From a virus: DNA of 59,777 nucleotides. The position numbers were made by a program, and so were the translations under genes. Positions 32,450 through 41,711 of this stretch are shown here, in pieces. The stretch's first letter is position 1, and each line of letters starts with the position of its first letter. The stretch lies in the IMG/VR virus record IMGVR_UViG_3300044825_002288, positions 1-59,777 of that record. One strand, written 5' to 3'. Below the pieces are notes generated by a model. That model was not told the DNA's origin, ran no database searches, and was given only the letters and a program-made list of their open reading frames with translations.

Positions 32450-35400
32450 ATGGGTAGGATGCAGGGTGTAAAAGAGGGCGTCGGCGCACTGAGCAGGGCC
32501 GTCAAGAGGTCTTCTAAGCCAAGAGAGGCAGAGCCGATCAGCCAGGGCGCACTGAGCTCAATCCGATCGGCGGGGCAGAATGCTTTCAAGGAGCAGGCGC
32601 CAGCCCGTGAGGCAACAGAGGCCGAGATCCAAGAGGGGCTAGCGAAGCTGCCGCCACGCTCAAAGAAGGCGGCCACAGAGTTTGGCTTGTATCACCCCGT
32701 CGGCGGTAGCCTAAAGTTATCCCGACCCGTAAGTGGGATGTATGCAACGACTGTCCCCGATCCGATGTTTAATCCACCGAAGATCGGCATCATTACCCCG
32801 GAGCAGTTGGTCAAAGAAGAGGCCGCCCTATTCCCGTTAGTTGGTGATCGTGCTGCCGCAGGGCGTTATCTGACCCATATTGGCGAAAATGAGTTAGAAA
32901 TTCCGGTAAGACTAACCGGCGGCCCCCGCTACATGGATGCTAATTACAACCCCAATGCCCCTGAAGAGTCAGCAGCTTGGGAATCTGCATCAAACCGTAT
33001 TACCGCCCTCGGTAGGCAGGCTGCTCAAGCGGGTGAAGGGGGAAGACCCGTTTACGGCGTCTATACCGCAGGATCGGCAATCAATACCGACTTCAACATC
33101 ATGGGCGCCAATGCGTTACTGCAGCAGTTGCCATTTAGCGAAATCAGTAAAAAAGCAATAAAAGAATTTGATCGGGCGATGAAAGAGGGATCAAAAACAT
33201 CTCCACCAATACCGGATTGGCCAGGCATTATGAGTCCAGAGGCTCAGGCCATGATCTTGGACAAAAGCAACGGTATCGTCCGGACTAAATTATTTGAGGT
33301 CATGGGTAAGGAAAACTTTCAGTCAATGGGTTTTCCGGATGTGGCGGCCACCCGCAAGTCAATCATTGAGCCTGAGTTATTGGATGTCCCGACCAATGAG
33401 GCAGGCTATCGAATTGCGAAGATTGACACCACGGGGCGCATTATTGAGAACCCGTTAATTCCGTCCGACTATCCGGTTGCAATGGCAGGGCAAGTGGCTG
33501 GCCGTTTAGACCTGCCAGCGGATTACAAAGATGTTTGGCAATCCTACTTTGACGCTCGACGCTTACATGGAAAGCCAGAGTCCGGAGACTATCGTTCGTT
33601 TTCCCTGTCGCATCCAATTCAATATGCAGATGATGAGTGGCTCAATCGGCTGATGGAAAGTCGTTACCAGCTCGAGCAACGGTTAAAAGAGGGCAAGGCG
33701 GAGGGCGGATTCGTAGAAAGTCCAGAAGGTATCCCGCCAATAATTACTGAGTTAGAACAAGGATTTAAAGAAGGCGGCGCTGTCCATATGCGGGACGGCG
33801 GCAACCCTGAGTTTGAGGGGTTCTTTGAGACCGGCCAAGCACCCGACTCTGTTCGTGCCTCTGATGAAATCTTGGTGGGTCGCGGAGTTCGGCGTAAGCG
33901 TCCGCAAGTCGGGGAAATCTTTGAGACCCCAGCGTATGCGGTAAAAAGCGGATTAGGAGCATTAGGGTCAGCTGCCAAAGGAGCAGCCCAGGCTACGGTT
34001 GGAACGCCAGGGGACATTGAGATGATTGGTCGTGGCATCGGCCAAGCCATCAGTCCACAAGCTGGTGAGGACAGATTAGATGCTTTCTTGCGTGGCATGG
34101 AAGCCGAGACCTATCTCCCAACAACCGAGAACATTAAGACAAAGATTGATCCATACCTAGAGCGCTTTGGCGTTCCCCCTGCGATGGGGCAGTTTGAAAC
34201 TTTGGGTGAGTTTGCTGGAATTCCGATCTCGGTCAGCGCGGTTAAGCGTGGGGCAGAGGCGGTTAAGGATGCGGTGCAGGCAATACCGCAGACCTTGGCC
34301 ACCCCACCTGTCGGGGCAATAGATCTTGGTGGCAAGCCTGAGAAACTCTCAGTCAACCAGCTGATTGCCAAACTTGAGGCCGGCGAGGACCTGACCCCGG
34401 AGCAGAGACAAAAGGCTGAGTATTCCAAGACTCAGAAGGAAAAGTACGCCCAAGCCAACATCGCCCGCCAAGCGAAAGAGCCCGCCCCGAAAGAGGAGAA
34501 GGTAAAGGTTCCCGCTAATGAGCTGGGCTTTTATTCATCGGTAGAGAAGGGTCTAGCCAACACAACCCGGACAGAGGGATCTGGCCAAGACTTTATCAAC
34601 GACATCATGAAGGCCAACCCCAGCTCAGGTGAGCTTGAGGGAACCGGCATCATTGATTGGCTAAAGACCAAAGATAAGGTGACCAAAGAGGAGGTACAGA
34701 ACTACCTTGATGGCCACAAGATTGAGATTGAAGAAACAGTCCGGGGCACGATCCTATCTCGTGAAGAAAGGCAAAAGCTAAGAGAGCTTGAGCGAGCCAT
34801 ATCAAAAGGCTGGTACGACATCCCGCAGGAGGATTTGGATTGGTATGAAGCAACGAAATTGAAGCTTCAAACATTTAAAGAGCCAAAGCATGAGCGGGAA
34901 AGTTTGATGCTTCCAGGTGGGAAAAATTATAAAGAGATTGTACTAACCTTACCAAATCAGCCGGTCAACCAATACGATCAATATGTTCGAGTACTCAATA
35001 CCAAATATGGTGAAGGGTTTGATAGAGATCTTATAGATCCATCAGAAAAACAAAAATTAACCGACCTTTGGAATAAAAGTCAGTCTCCAGAGGGCTCAAT
35101 AGATTTGACTTTCAGATCTTCTCATTTTCCGGAGAAGAATATTCTTGCTCATATGCGTATACAAGATATGACTTTGGGCGGCAAGAAGACTTTGGTCATT
35201 GAGGAAATTCAATCGGATTGGCATCAACAAGGCCGAAAGTTGGGTTATGGCCAAGGCGATGAAATGCCCGCTGATGATCCTGACTCATTGCTGATGCTTT
35301 ACAAGGATCGGATGACTCAAGATCAAATAAATTACATAAATGATTTTGATAAACGATTTACGGATGCAACTCCTGAAGGGCAAGAGAAACTTTATGATGA

Positions 35401-36223
35401 GTTTGAAGATTGGAGAAAAACTCAAAGGCTGATTGGTGGTGGTGTTCCTGATGCCCCGTTTAAGAAAGATTGGTATCAATTAGCTATCCGCCGGCTTATG
35501 AAGTACGCCGCAGACAACGACTATGACCAAATCGCCTTGGTCGGACCCGAGGAACAGATCCGCCGTGGAAGTCTTGGAACCTATGTTGATGGCCTGACCT
35601 TTGAAAAGAATAAGGACGGTTCTATCAAATTGTTAGCTGAAAAGGATCAGTCAGTAATTTTAGATAAGACCGTGAAGCCCGAAGACCTTGAGTTATATGT
35701 CGGCAAGAGCGTGGCCAAGAAGATTCTGAGCACCAAAGATGCTGATGGAACCCTATCGGGAGATGACCTGATGATCGGTGGTGAGGGGATGCGCCAGTAC
35801 TATGGCCGCACTTACCCAGACTCAATCAACCGGATCGGCAAGAAATATAACGCCAATATTGAGAAGCGGGAACACATAATCAAAGAGTTTACTTCAGGCG
35901 ATGTAGAACTTTTGCATACTGGTGAATACGATAGACATGGCAAAGGAGTAATTGCTTACGGTGTCAGAGACCCCGAAACAGACGAATATATTGCCTATGA
36001 GTATGACTTTGAGAAGGCTCTAAAAGAAGCGAATAAGAAAGCACCCAAGACCTCAATGTGGTTCATGGACTTGCCCGCAGACCTAAAGTCCGATGTAAAG
36101 ATCGGTCAGTCGTTTAAAGAAGGCGGCGTGGTCACTAAGGACAACAAACTCAGAGAATGGCACATGAGAAAAATGGCCCGCGGTGGTTTGGTTCAAAAGC
36201 TAATTGCCGCACAAAAAAAGTAA
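32450..36223 (+). CDS. Giant polyvalent-type protein between terminase and portal (1257 aa)
   Basis: Very unusual size for this position. N-terminal half: a domain around residues 60-400 with GVYTAGSAINTDFNIMGANA, ending in FKEGGAVHMRDGGN near 440. Residues about 490-640 are Ala/Gly-rich with membrane-like stretches. Residues about 880-1150 hold a domain containing KTLVIEEIQSDWHQQGRK, PFKKDWYQLAIRRLMKYAAD and IALVGPEEQIRRG, a block I recall in large phage polyvalent proteins; its activity is unknown. It ends FKEGGVV, then MARGGLVQKLIAAQKK. Possibly co-ejected with DNA. Confidence 0.6.
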   Translation: MGRMQGVKEGVGALSRAVKRSSKPREAEPISQGALSSIRSAGQNAFKEQAPAREATEAEIQEGLAKLPPRSKKAATEFGLYHPVGGSLKLSRPVSGMYATTVPDPMFNPPKIGIITPEQLVKEEAALFPLVGDRAAAGRYLTHIGENELEIPVRLTGGPRYMDANYNPNAPEESAAWESASNRITALGRQAAQAGEGGRPVYGVYTAGSAINTDFNIMGANALLQQLPFSEISKKAIKEFDRAMKEGSKTSPPIPDWPGIMSPEAQAMILDKSNGIVRTKLFEVMGKENFQSMGFPDVAATRKSIIEPELLDVPTNEAGYRIAKIDTTGRIIENPLIPSDYPVAMAGQVAGRLDLPADYKDVWQSYFDARRLHGKPESGDYRSFSLSHPIQYADDEWLNRLMESRYQLEQRLKEGKAEGGFVESPEGIPPIITELEQGFKEGGAVHMRDGGNPEFEGFFETGQAPDSVRASDEILVGRGVRRKRPQVGEIFETPAYAVKSGLGALGSAAKGAAQATVGTPGDIEMIGRGIGQAISPQAGEDRLDAFLRGMEAETYLPTTENIKTKIDPYLERFGVPPAMGQFETLGEFAGIPISVSAVKRGAEAVKDAVQAIPQTLATPPVGAIDLGGKPEKLSVNQLIAKLEAGEDLTPEQRQKAEYSKTQKEKYAQANIARQAKEPAPKEEKVKVPANELGFYSSVEKGLANTTRTEGSGQDFINDIMKANPSSGELEGTGIIDWLKTKDKVTKEEVQNYLDGHKIEIEETVRGTILSREERQKLRELERAISKGWYDIPQEDLDWYEATKLKLQTFKEPKHERESLMLPGGKNYKEIVLTLPNQPVNQYDQYVRVLNTKYGEGFDRDLIDPSEKQKLTDLWNKSQSPEGSIDLTFRSSHFPEKNILAHMRIQDMTLGGKKTLVIEEIQSDWHQQGRKLGYGQGDEMPADDPDSLLMLYKDRMTQDQINYINDFDKRFTDATPEGQEKLYDEFEDWRKTQRLIGGGVPDAPFKKDWYQLAIRRLMKYAADNDYDQIALVGPEEQIRRGSLGTYVDGLTFEKNKDGSIKLLAEKDQSVILDKTVKPEDLELYVGKSVAKKILSTKDADGTLSGDDLMIGGEGMRQYYGRTYPDSINRIGKKYNANIEKREHIIKEFTSGDVELLHTGEYDRHGKGVIAYGVRDPETDEYIAYEYDFEKALKEANKKAPKTSMWFMDLPADLKSDVKIGQSFKEGGVVTKDNKLREWHMRKMARGGLVQKLIAAQKK

Positions 36224-36235
36224 GGAATAGAGAAA

Positions 36236-38794
36236 ATGGCAGAAGAATTTCCGATTGACCCTGAATTTAATCGCTTCGTTCCGGGGATTCCTGACCCTGC
36301 CACGGGCATGACAGAGACTCCTGAGGGGGATGTGCAGGTAGAAATGCCGGAACTGGTGGAGGCTGAGATTGAAGAGCTTCCTGATGGCTCTGCTGTGGTC
36401 AAAATGCCAACCAAAGGGCCGATGGATAACGAGGATTTCTACGGAAACCTTGCCGATACTGACGACATCGACTCATTCGACCTGCAGAAACTGGCCCTGA
36501 AGTACCAAGACCTGATCAAAAAGGACAAGGAAAGCCGCAAAAAGCGCGATGAGCAGTACGAAGAGGGCATCCGCAGGACAGGTTTAGGCAATGACGCCCC
36601 TGGTGGAGCGCAGTTTACTGGCGCATCCAAGGTGGTTCACCCCGTTATGGCTGAGGCTTGCGTGGATTTTGCCGCCCGAGCCATCCGGGAGATGTTCCCG
36701 CCCGATGGTCCTACCCGGATCAAGATCCTCGGTGATGTGGATGACGAAAAAGTCACCATTGCGGAGCGCAAACGGGATTGGATGAACTGGCAGTTGACCG
36801 AGCAGATTGAGGAATTCAGGGATGAAGAGGAGCAAATGCTGACTCAGCTGCCCCTCGGAGGCTCTCAATACATCAAACTTTGGTACGACGACAGAAAAAA
36901 ACGCCCCTGTGCAGAGTTCCTGCCTATCGATAATGTACTTCTTCCCTTTGCCGCAGGCAATTTCTATACCGCCCAGCGGGTCACCGAGATCCAAGACATT
37001 ACGCAGTACGAATTCAAGCGCCGGATCAATGCAGGGCTCTACAAAGACATCAGCCTGATCCGGGCAACGGCCTATCCTGAGGAAACCGCCCCTGAAAAGG
37101 CCAACTACAAGGTTGAGGGTAAGGAGCCGGACGAGAATGAAGACGGTGTCCGGCGGGTTTATCACATCTACGCCTTCCTAGAGATTGAGGAAGACAAGTA
37201 CACCAAGGGTGAGATGGCTCCTTACATCCTGATGGTCGATGAATTGGAGAACGAAGTCGTCGGTCTTTACCGAAATTGGGAAGAAGGCGACGAATCCATG
37301 ACCAAGCTGGACTGGATTGTGGAGTTCAAATTCATCCCGTGGCGAGGCGCTTACGCAGTTGGCCTCCCACACCTCATTGGAGGCTTGGCAGCGGCTCTTA
37401 CGGGCTCCCTGCGGGCCCTACTAGATTCTGCCCACATCAACAACGCCGCTACTCTCTTGAAGCTGAAGGGCGCGAAGGTGTCTGGGCAGAGCCAACAGGT
37501 GGAAATCACCCAGGTCTCGGAGATTGAAGCAGCTCCGGGGGTGGATGATGTCCGGAAACTAGCCATGCCGATGCCGTTTAACCCGCCAAGCCCTGTCTTG
37601 ATGGAGCTTTTGGGGTGGCTAACCAATGCCGCCAAGGGCGTGGTGACAACGGCCGAGGAAAAGATTGCCGATGTGGGTCAAAACACCCCGGTTGGCACGA
37701 CTCAAGCCTTAATTGAGCAGGGAGCGGCAGTATTTTCCTCAATCCATGCCCGTCTGCATGAGAGCCAGCGGCGCGTCCTGATGATCTTGGGACGGATCAA
37801 CCGCTGGTACATGGACGACATGAAAAAAGGCGATGTTGTGGCCGCCTTGGAGATCAGCCGGGAGGATTTTGAGCGCAATACCGATGTCATTCCGGTCTCT
37901 GACCCTCATATCTTCTCGGAAACCCAGCGGATGGCTCAGACCCAAGCGGTTATGGCCATCATGCAGCAGAATCCAGACCTTTTTAACCGCCGGGCGGTTA
38001 TTTCTCGGTTTCTAAAGCAGATCAAGGTGCCTGGGGTCAACGAACTCATGACCGATGTGCCGCCGCCGGAGAAGATGGACCCGGCCAATGAGAATGTGGC
38101 TATGTCGATCGGGCAGATGGCTTATGCCTATCCCGAACAAGATCACCTAGCTCATATTCAGAGCCACCTAGACTTTGCCCGAGATCCGGTATTCGGGGCT
38201 AACCCACTGATTGCGCCTCAGTTCATCGCAAAGGCGATGGAGCATGTAAAGCAGCACATCGTCCTTTGGTACTTAAACCGAGCCAAGGGTTATGTAAACA
38301 AAGCCTTGGGTGGTCAGCCGCATGAAAACTACGCGATGGTCGCCAATCCCAAGGACATCGATAAGCTCTACGCTATGGCAGCGCAACATATCCAAATGGA
38401 TACGGAGCAGACCTTGCAGGGCATTCTGCCGGTCATCCAGCAGATGATCCAAGTCAACCAGCAGTTCAAGCCCCAACCGCAGATGACCGCGGAGACCAAG
38501 GTGCTCTTGGATACCTCAATGGCCGAGACTCAGCGCCGTGCCGCCCGTGATGAGGCCGAGATGCAGCTCAAGGACCGGGAGATGGCCGCCGACATTGAGC
38601 GCGAGATGGCCAGACTGCAGGCAGATTACGACCTCGCTATGGAAGAGCAGAAATATAAGTATGCGATCGCTATGGGCGATATGGATATGAAGGAACGCAT
38701 CGAGTCGGCACGGCTAACCCGTGATGCGGCCCGGTTGAAGTTAGACCGGGATAAGACCGCCATTGAACTAACCAAAGGAGCTTCAAATGTCTGA
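36236..38794 (+). CDS. Portal protein, P22/SU10-like (852 aa)
   Basis: The portal ring at the packaging vertex. The pattern includes TGASKVVHPVMAEACVDF, REMFPPDGPTRIKI, PLGGSQYIKLWYDD and PIDNVLLPFAAGNFYTAQRV. A long C-terminal helix (AETQRRAARDEAEMQLKDRE, MEEQKYKYAIAMGDMDMKER) is consistent with P22-type barrel portals. The length is large but within the range for P22/SU10-like portals. Located just after the terminase region. Confidence 0.82.
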   Translation: MAEEFPIDPEFNRFVPGIPDPATGMTETPEGDVQVEMPELVEAEIEELPDGSAVVKMPTKGPMDNEDFYGNLADTDDIDSFDLQKLALKYQDLIKKDKESRKKRDEQYEEGIRRTGLGNDAPGGAQFTGASKVVHPVMAEACVDFAARAIREMFPPDGPTRIKILGDVDDEKVTIAERKRDWMNWQLTEQIEEFRDEEEQMLTQLPLGGSQYIKLWYDDRKKRPCAEFLPIDNVLLPFAAGNFYTAQRVTEIQDITQYEFKRRINAGLYKDISLIRATAYPEETAPEKANYKVEGKEPDENEDGVRRVYHIYAFLEIEEDKYTKGEMAPYILMVDELENEVVGLYRNWEEGDESMTKLDWIVEFKFIPWRGAYAVGLPHLIGGLAAALTGSLRALLDSAHINNAATLLKLKGAKVSGQSQQVEITQVSEIEAAPGVDDVRKLAMPMPFNPPSPVLMELLGWLTNAAKGVVTTAEEKIADVGQNTPVGTTQALIEQGAAVFSSIHARLHESQRRVLMILGRINRWYMDDMKKGDVVAALEISREDFERNTDVIPVSDPHIFSETQRMAQTQAVMAIMQQNPDLFNRRAVISRFLKQIKVPGVNELMTDVPPPEKMDPANENVAMSIGQMAYAYPEQDHLAHIQSHLDFARDPVFGANPLIAPQFIAKAMEHVKQHIVLWYLNRAKGYVNKALGGQPHENYAMVANPKDIDKLYAMAAQHIQMDTEQTLQGILPVIQQMIQVNQQFKPQPQMTAETKVLLDTSMAETQRRAARDEAEMQLKDREMAADIEREMARLQADYDLAMEEQKYKYAIAMGDMDMKERIESARLTRDAARLKLDRDKTAIELTKGASNV

Positions 38795-38954
38795 TTACGA
38801 CAAAGAGCAGCAGTCTGAGATGGTCAATTACCACGCCCGCCTGGCTATGGGTGTGCCTCTTGATGGCACAAGCCTAAAGCCCACGGGGCAGAAAACCAAT
38901 TCGGATACCAAATCGGAACCAAAAGGGGGGCTAGCACAAGCTGAGAAAAAATGA
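38787..38954 (+). CDS. Small hypothetical protein (55 aa)
   Basis: Begins MSDYDKEQQSEMVNYHARLA and ends AEKK. Its ATG lies inside the portal stop region and its TGA overlaps the ATG at 38951. Contains a Lys/Thr-rich polar end. Function unknown; the coupled overlaps support it as a gene. Confidence 0.55.
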   Translation: MSDYDKEQQSEMVNYHARLAMGVPLDGTSLKPTGQKTNSDTKSEPKGGLAQAEKK

Positions 38955-39133
38955 ACACAACTGCAGACCTGATCAGCGCTATTAAGACTAGGCAGGCTGA
39001 AATAGCCGCGTCCCTTGCCGGCGGTACGGCAACGAGCTGGGAGTCTTATCAGCGTTTGGTCGGACAACACCAAGGACTTCAAGAGTCCCTGGACATCTTA
39101 AACAGCTTATTAAAGGAAGACGATGAAGATTAA
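38951..39133 (+). CDS. Small helical protein (60 aa)
   Basis: Sequence MNTTADLISAIKTRQAEIAA, then SWESYQRLVGQHQGLQESL and an acidic tail (KEDDED). This is a common type of short protein beside phage structural genes. It overlaps the co-chaperonin gene by 11 nt. Function unknown. Confidence 0.6.
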   Translation: MNTTADLISAIKTRQAEIAASLAGGTATSWESYQRLVGQHQGLQESLDILNSLLKEDDED

Positions 39134-39551
39134 CGAACCGGTAGCGTTTAGCGACGCTGAGTTGGCTTGGGCATTTCCGAGCGTAGACCCCGGTGCAAAA
39201 CCTCTTGGCGCCCGCATTTTGGTTCAACTGCGTCGCGCAAAAAAGAAGGCTACAAGCGCTGGGATTATCTTGGTCCAAGAGACTAAAGAGACCGAGAAGT
39301 GGAACAACATGGTGGCCAAAGTCGTGGAAATTGGCCCGTTGGCGTTCAAAAAGCGAGACACGATGGAGCCGTGGCCTGAGGGGTCATGGTGCGAAGTGGG
39401 CGACTTTTTGCGCGTTCCCAAGTGGGGTGGAGATCGTTGGGAGATTGAAGTTCCCGGCGAGGAAGATCCGGCTTTGTTTATGGTCATTAACGACCATGAA
39501 GTCATTGCCAAGCTCACTTGCAATCCACTTGAAATGAAAGCCTTCGTATAG
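39123..39551 (+). CDS. GroES-like co-chaperonin (142 aa)
   Basis: The core PLGARILVQLRRAKKKATSA then GIILVQETKE corresponds to the GroES N-terminal strand and mobile loop; the Ile-Ile-Leu (residues 48-50) matches the hydrophobic tripeptide that binds GroEL. Downstream VAKVVEIGPLAF, VGDFLRVPKWGG and INDHEVIAKL also fit the fold. Such phage proteins work with host GroEL to fold capsid proteins (T4 gp31 is the model). It sits directly upstream of scaffold and capsid genes. Confidence 0.82.
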   Translation: MKINEPVAFSDAELAWAFPSVDPGAKPLGARILVQLRRAKKKATSAGIILVQETKETEKWNNMVAKVVEIGPLAFKKRDTMEPWPEGSWCEVGDFLRVPKWGGDRWEIEVPGEEDPALFMVINDHEVIAKLTCNPLEMKAFV

Positions 39552-39560
39552 GGGTAAACC

Positions 39561-40526
39561 ATGAGTGAAGAAACCAAAAAGGAAATTGAGGACATCAAGG
39601 TGTCCGAAGAGAAAGACGGCACCGTCACGGTAGAGGTGCCTGATAGCCTGATTGCGGTTGAGGGCGAAGAGCAAAAAGAGCCGGTTAAGGCCGAGGCCGT
39701 AGAAGACGATGACGCAGACCAGCCGGATGACACAGACGCCGTCCGAGAGGCTCGCCGCGCCCGTCGCAAGGCCAAAAAGGAGTACATCAAGCAAGTCCAG
39801 GTAGAGAAGGATCAAAGGCTGATCGCCCAAGACCGTCTGATTCAGGACCTGCAAAACCGCCTGGCGATGGTTGAGAAAAACGCCAAAGAAGACCAAATGG
39901 CCAAGATCAGGAAGGCCATTGAGGACGAGGAAGCAAGACTTCGCTTTGCCAAAATCCGCCTAAAAGAGGCCACCGAGCGGGCTGATGGGGCGGCAGCGGT
40001 AAGCGCCCAAGAGATCCTTTTGTCGGCCAATGATCGACTGGCGAAACTTGAGGGGTTCAAGCGGCAGGCCGAGCAACAAGCTCAATCCTACGAGCCAACC
40101 TCCGACCCGGCCGTCCAAAGGTACTCCGACCGTTGGATGAAAAAGAACCCTTGGTATAAACCTGATGGCAGTGACGAACGAAGTCTTCTTGCCAAGCGGA
40201 TTGATGCCCAGCTCGCCAAGGAGGGTTGGAACCCTGCTAGCCAGCTTTATTGGAACGAGCTTGACGCAAGATTTGAGGCAGAGTTGCAGGAAGAAGAAAA
40301 CGATGCCTATACTGAGCCCACTTACGAGACTCCAAGAAAGAGAGGTCCTAAGAGCGTTGTGACAGGGAGCGAAAGAGAAGTCGGTGGCGGTTCAAGCCAA
40401 AACACCTTTTCTCTATCCGCAGAACAAGTACGAGCAATGAAAGACGCAGGTTTTTGGGACGATAAGTCCAAGCGTAACAAGATGATTGCTCGATATGCCC
40501 GCGAAGCACGCCAAAATAGGAGCTAA
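39561..40526 (+). CDS. Scaffold-like protein (321 aa)
   Basis: Very acidic N-terminus, central coiled coil (EYIKQVQVEKDQRLIAQDRL, AEQQAQSYE), and a basic C-terminus (DDKSKRNKMIARYAREARQN), as in podoviral scaffolds. It contains FSLSAEQVRAMKDAGFWDD near the end. The position before capsid genes supports the assignment. No homology search was possible. Confidence 0.72.
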   Translation: MSEETKKEIEDIKVSEEKDGTVTVEVPDSLIAVEGEEQKEPVKAEAVEDDDADQPDDTDAVREARRARRKAKKEYIKQVQVEKDQRLIAQDRLIQDLQNRLAMVEKNAKEDQMAKIRKAIEDEEARLRFAKIRLKEATERADGAAAVSAQEILLSANDRLAKLEGFKRQAEQQAQSYEPTSDPAVQRYSDRWMKKNPWYKPDGSDERSLLAKRIDAQLAKEGWNPASQLYWNELDARFEAELQEEENDAYTEPTYETPRKRGPKSVVTGSEREVGGGSSQNTFSLSAEQVRAMKDAGFWDDKSKRNKMIARYAREARQNRS

Positions 40527-40528
40527 AC

Positions 40529-41065
40529 ATGGATTCTCGACTCAAAAAATCTGTTTCTTCCGGATCACGCGAAACTCGCGCAAGCGAGGACGCAAGCCGT
40601 AGGCCACCGGAGGATATGTTCGTGTCATCTGAAGAGCGTCGAAAGATGTGGAAGGATGAATTCACACCCGAAGCATTGCCAAAGGCCCCCGATATCCCCG
40701 GGTGGCATGTCTGTTGGCTTTCAACCACTAATAGTTACGACAGTATCGATAAGCGATTGCGCCTTGGATATGTTCCGGTTAGCGCCGATGAAATCCAAGG
40801 GTTCGAGAATTATCGCGTAAAGTCTGGCGAACACATTGGTTATGTCGCATGTAACGAAATGTTGTTATTCAAGATTCCTGAAGAGGTTTATCAGGAAATC
40901 ATGACCCACTTCCACCACGATCAACCTTTAGAGGAAGCAAACAAGATCAAGGTGCAGGCGGAGCAGCAGGTCGGACGAGACAGTTCAGGTCGTAGACTTG
41001 GACAGGTTGAGGGCGAGGGACTAGGCGACATTGACAAACCCCTACCCGCGCCGGTTTTCCAGTGA
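40529..41065 (+). CDS. Capsid-region protein (178 aa)
   Basis: Basic N-terminus (SRETRASEDASRRPPEDMF), middle segment DIPGWHVCWLSTTNSYDSID, then RLRLGYVPVSADEIQGFENY and a polar C-terminus. It recurs in my memory as an unnamed protein between scaffold and capsid in aquatic podoviruses. It is 2 nt from the scaffold. Probable structural or assembly role. Confidence 0.62.
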   Translation: MDSRLKKSVSSGSRETRASEDASRRPPEDMFVSSEERRKMWKDEFTPEALPKAPDIPGWHVCWLSTTNSYDSIDKRLRLGYVPVSADEIQGFENYRVKSGEHIGYVACNEMLLFKIPEEVYQEIMTHFHHDQPLEEANKIKVQAEQQVGRDSSGRRLGQVEGEGLGDIDKPLPAPVFQ

Positions 41066-41098
41066 GGGGAGGATTTATCAACCATTAAGGAGTAAGAA

Positions 41099-41698
41099 AT
41101 GAGTGCAACCTCTGCTCCGTTTGGACTGCGCCCCGCGTTCCACCCCTCTGGTCTGGATCGTGCGTTCGCTCTTGCAAACGGAATTCAAGCGGTTTCGACC
41201 TCTGGAAATGTCTCTGCTGGCTACGCCAACAACATTCTCAAAGGTCAACCGGTCAAGATGAACACCTCTGGATGGATCGAAGTCGCCGGCACCGGTGATG
41301 CGTTCCTTGGCGCCTTTGCCGGCGTTGAGTGGACCGATGCCACTGGTCGTCGTCGTGTAAGCAACTACTGGCCCGCCAACGAGTCATTCCAAGTCGGTTC
41401 CGTGATTGCTTATTTTTATCAAGATCCGCAGATTGTTTATGAGATCCAGGTAGATGGTTCCCTGTCTCAGACCGCAATCGGTGATGAGTTTGATCTCACG
41501 AATACGACTGCTGGCTCCACCACCACTGGTCTGTCGCAGGCTACCCTTGGTACCTCGGCCGCTGGTTCTGGTAACGCCAAACAGTGTCGTGTCATCGACA
41601 TAGCCCCCTACCCAGATAATGCGTGGGGAGATGCGTACACGATTGTACGAGTGCAAATCAGCGAGTCGCAGTACGCAGGTACTGTCAACGCAATCTAA
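41099..41698 (+). CDS. Capsid decoration-like protein (199 aa)
   Basis: Beta-rich protein (MSATSAPFGLRPAFHPSG, AFLGAFAGVEWTDATGRRRV, QVGSVIAYFYQDPQIVYEI). It precedes the capsid gene by 13 nt and has GGAG upstream of the ATG. It could be a head-stabilising or decoration protein. The family name is not certain. Confidence 0.65.
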   Translation: MSATSAPFGLRPAFHPSGLDRAFALANGIQAVSTSGNVSAGYANNILKGQPVKMNTSGWIEVAGTGDAFLGAFAGVEWTDATGRRRVSNYWPANESFQVGSVIAYFYQDPQIVYEIQVDGSLSQTAIGDEFDLTNTTAGSTTTGLSQATLGTSAAGSGNAKQCRVIDIAPYPDNAWGDAYTIVRVQISESQYAGTVNAI

Positions 41699-41711
41699 GG
41701 AGGGCAGATAA

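Noticed and set aside
32389-32457. Tiny 22-codon frame overlapping the terminase end, with GGGAG upstream
   Set aside because: Too short to support; the ribosome site also lies within the terminase codons and the next gene has its own GGAGGA site.
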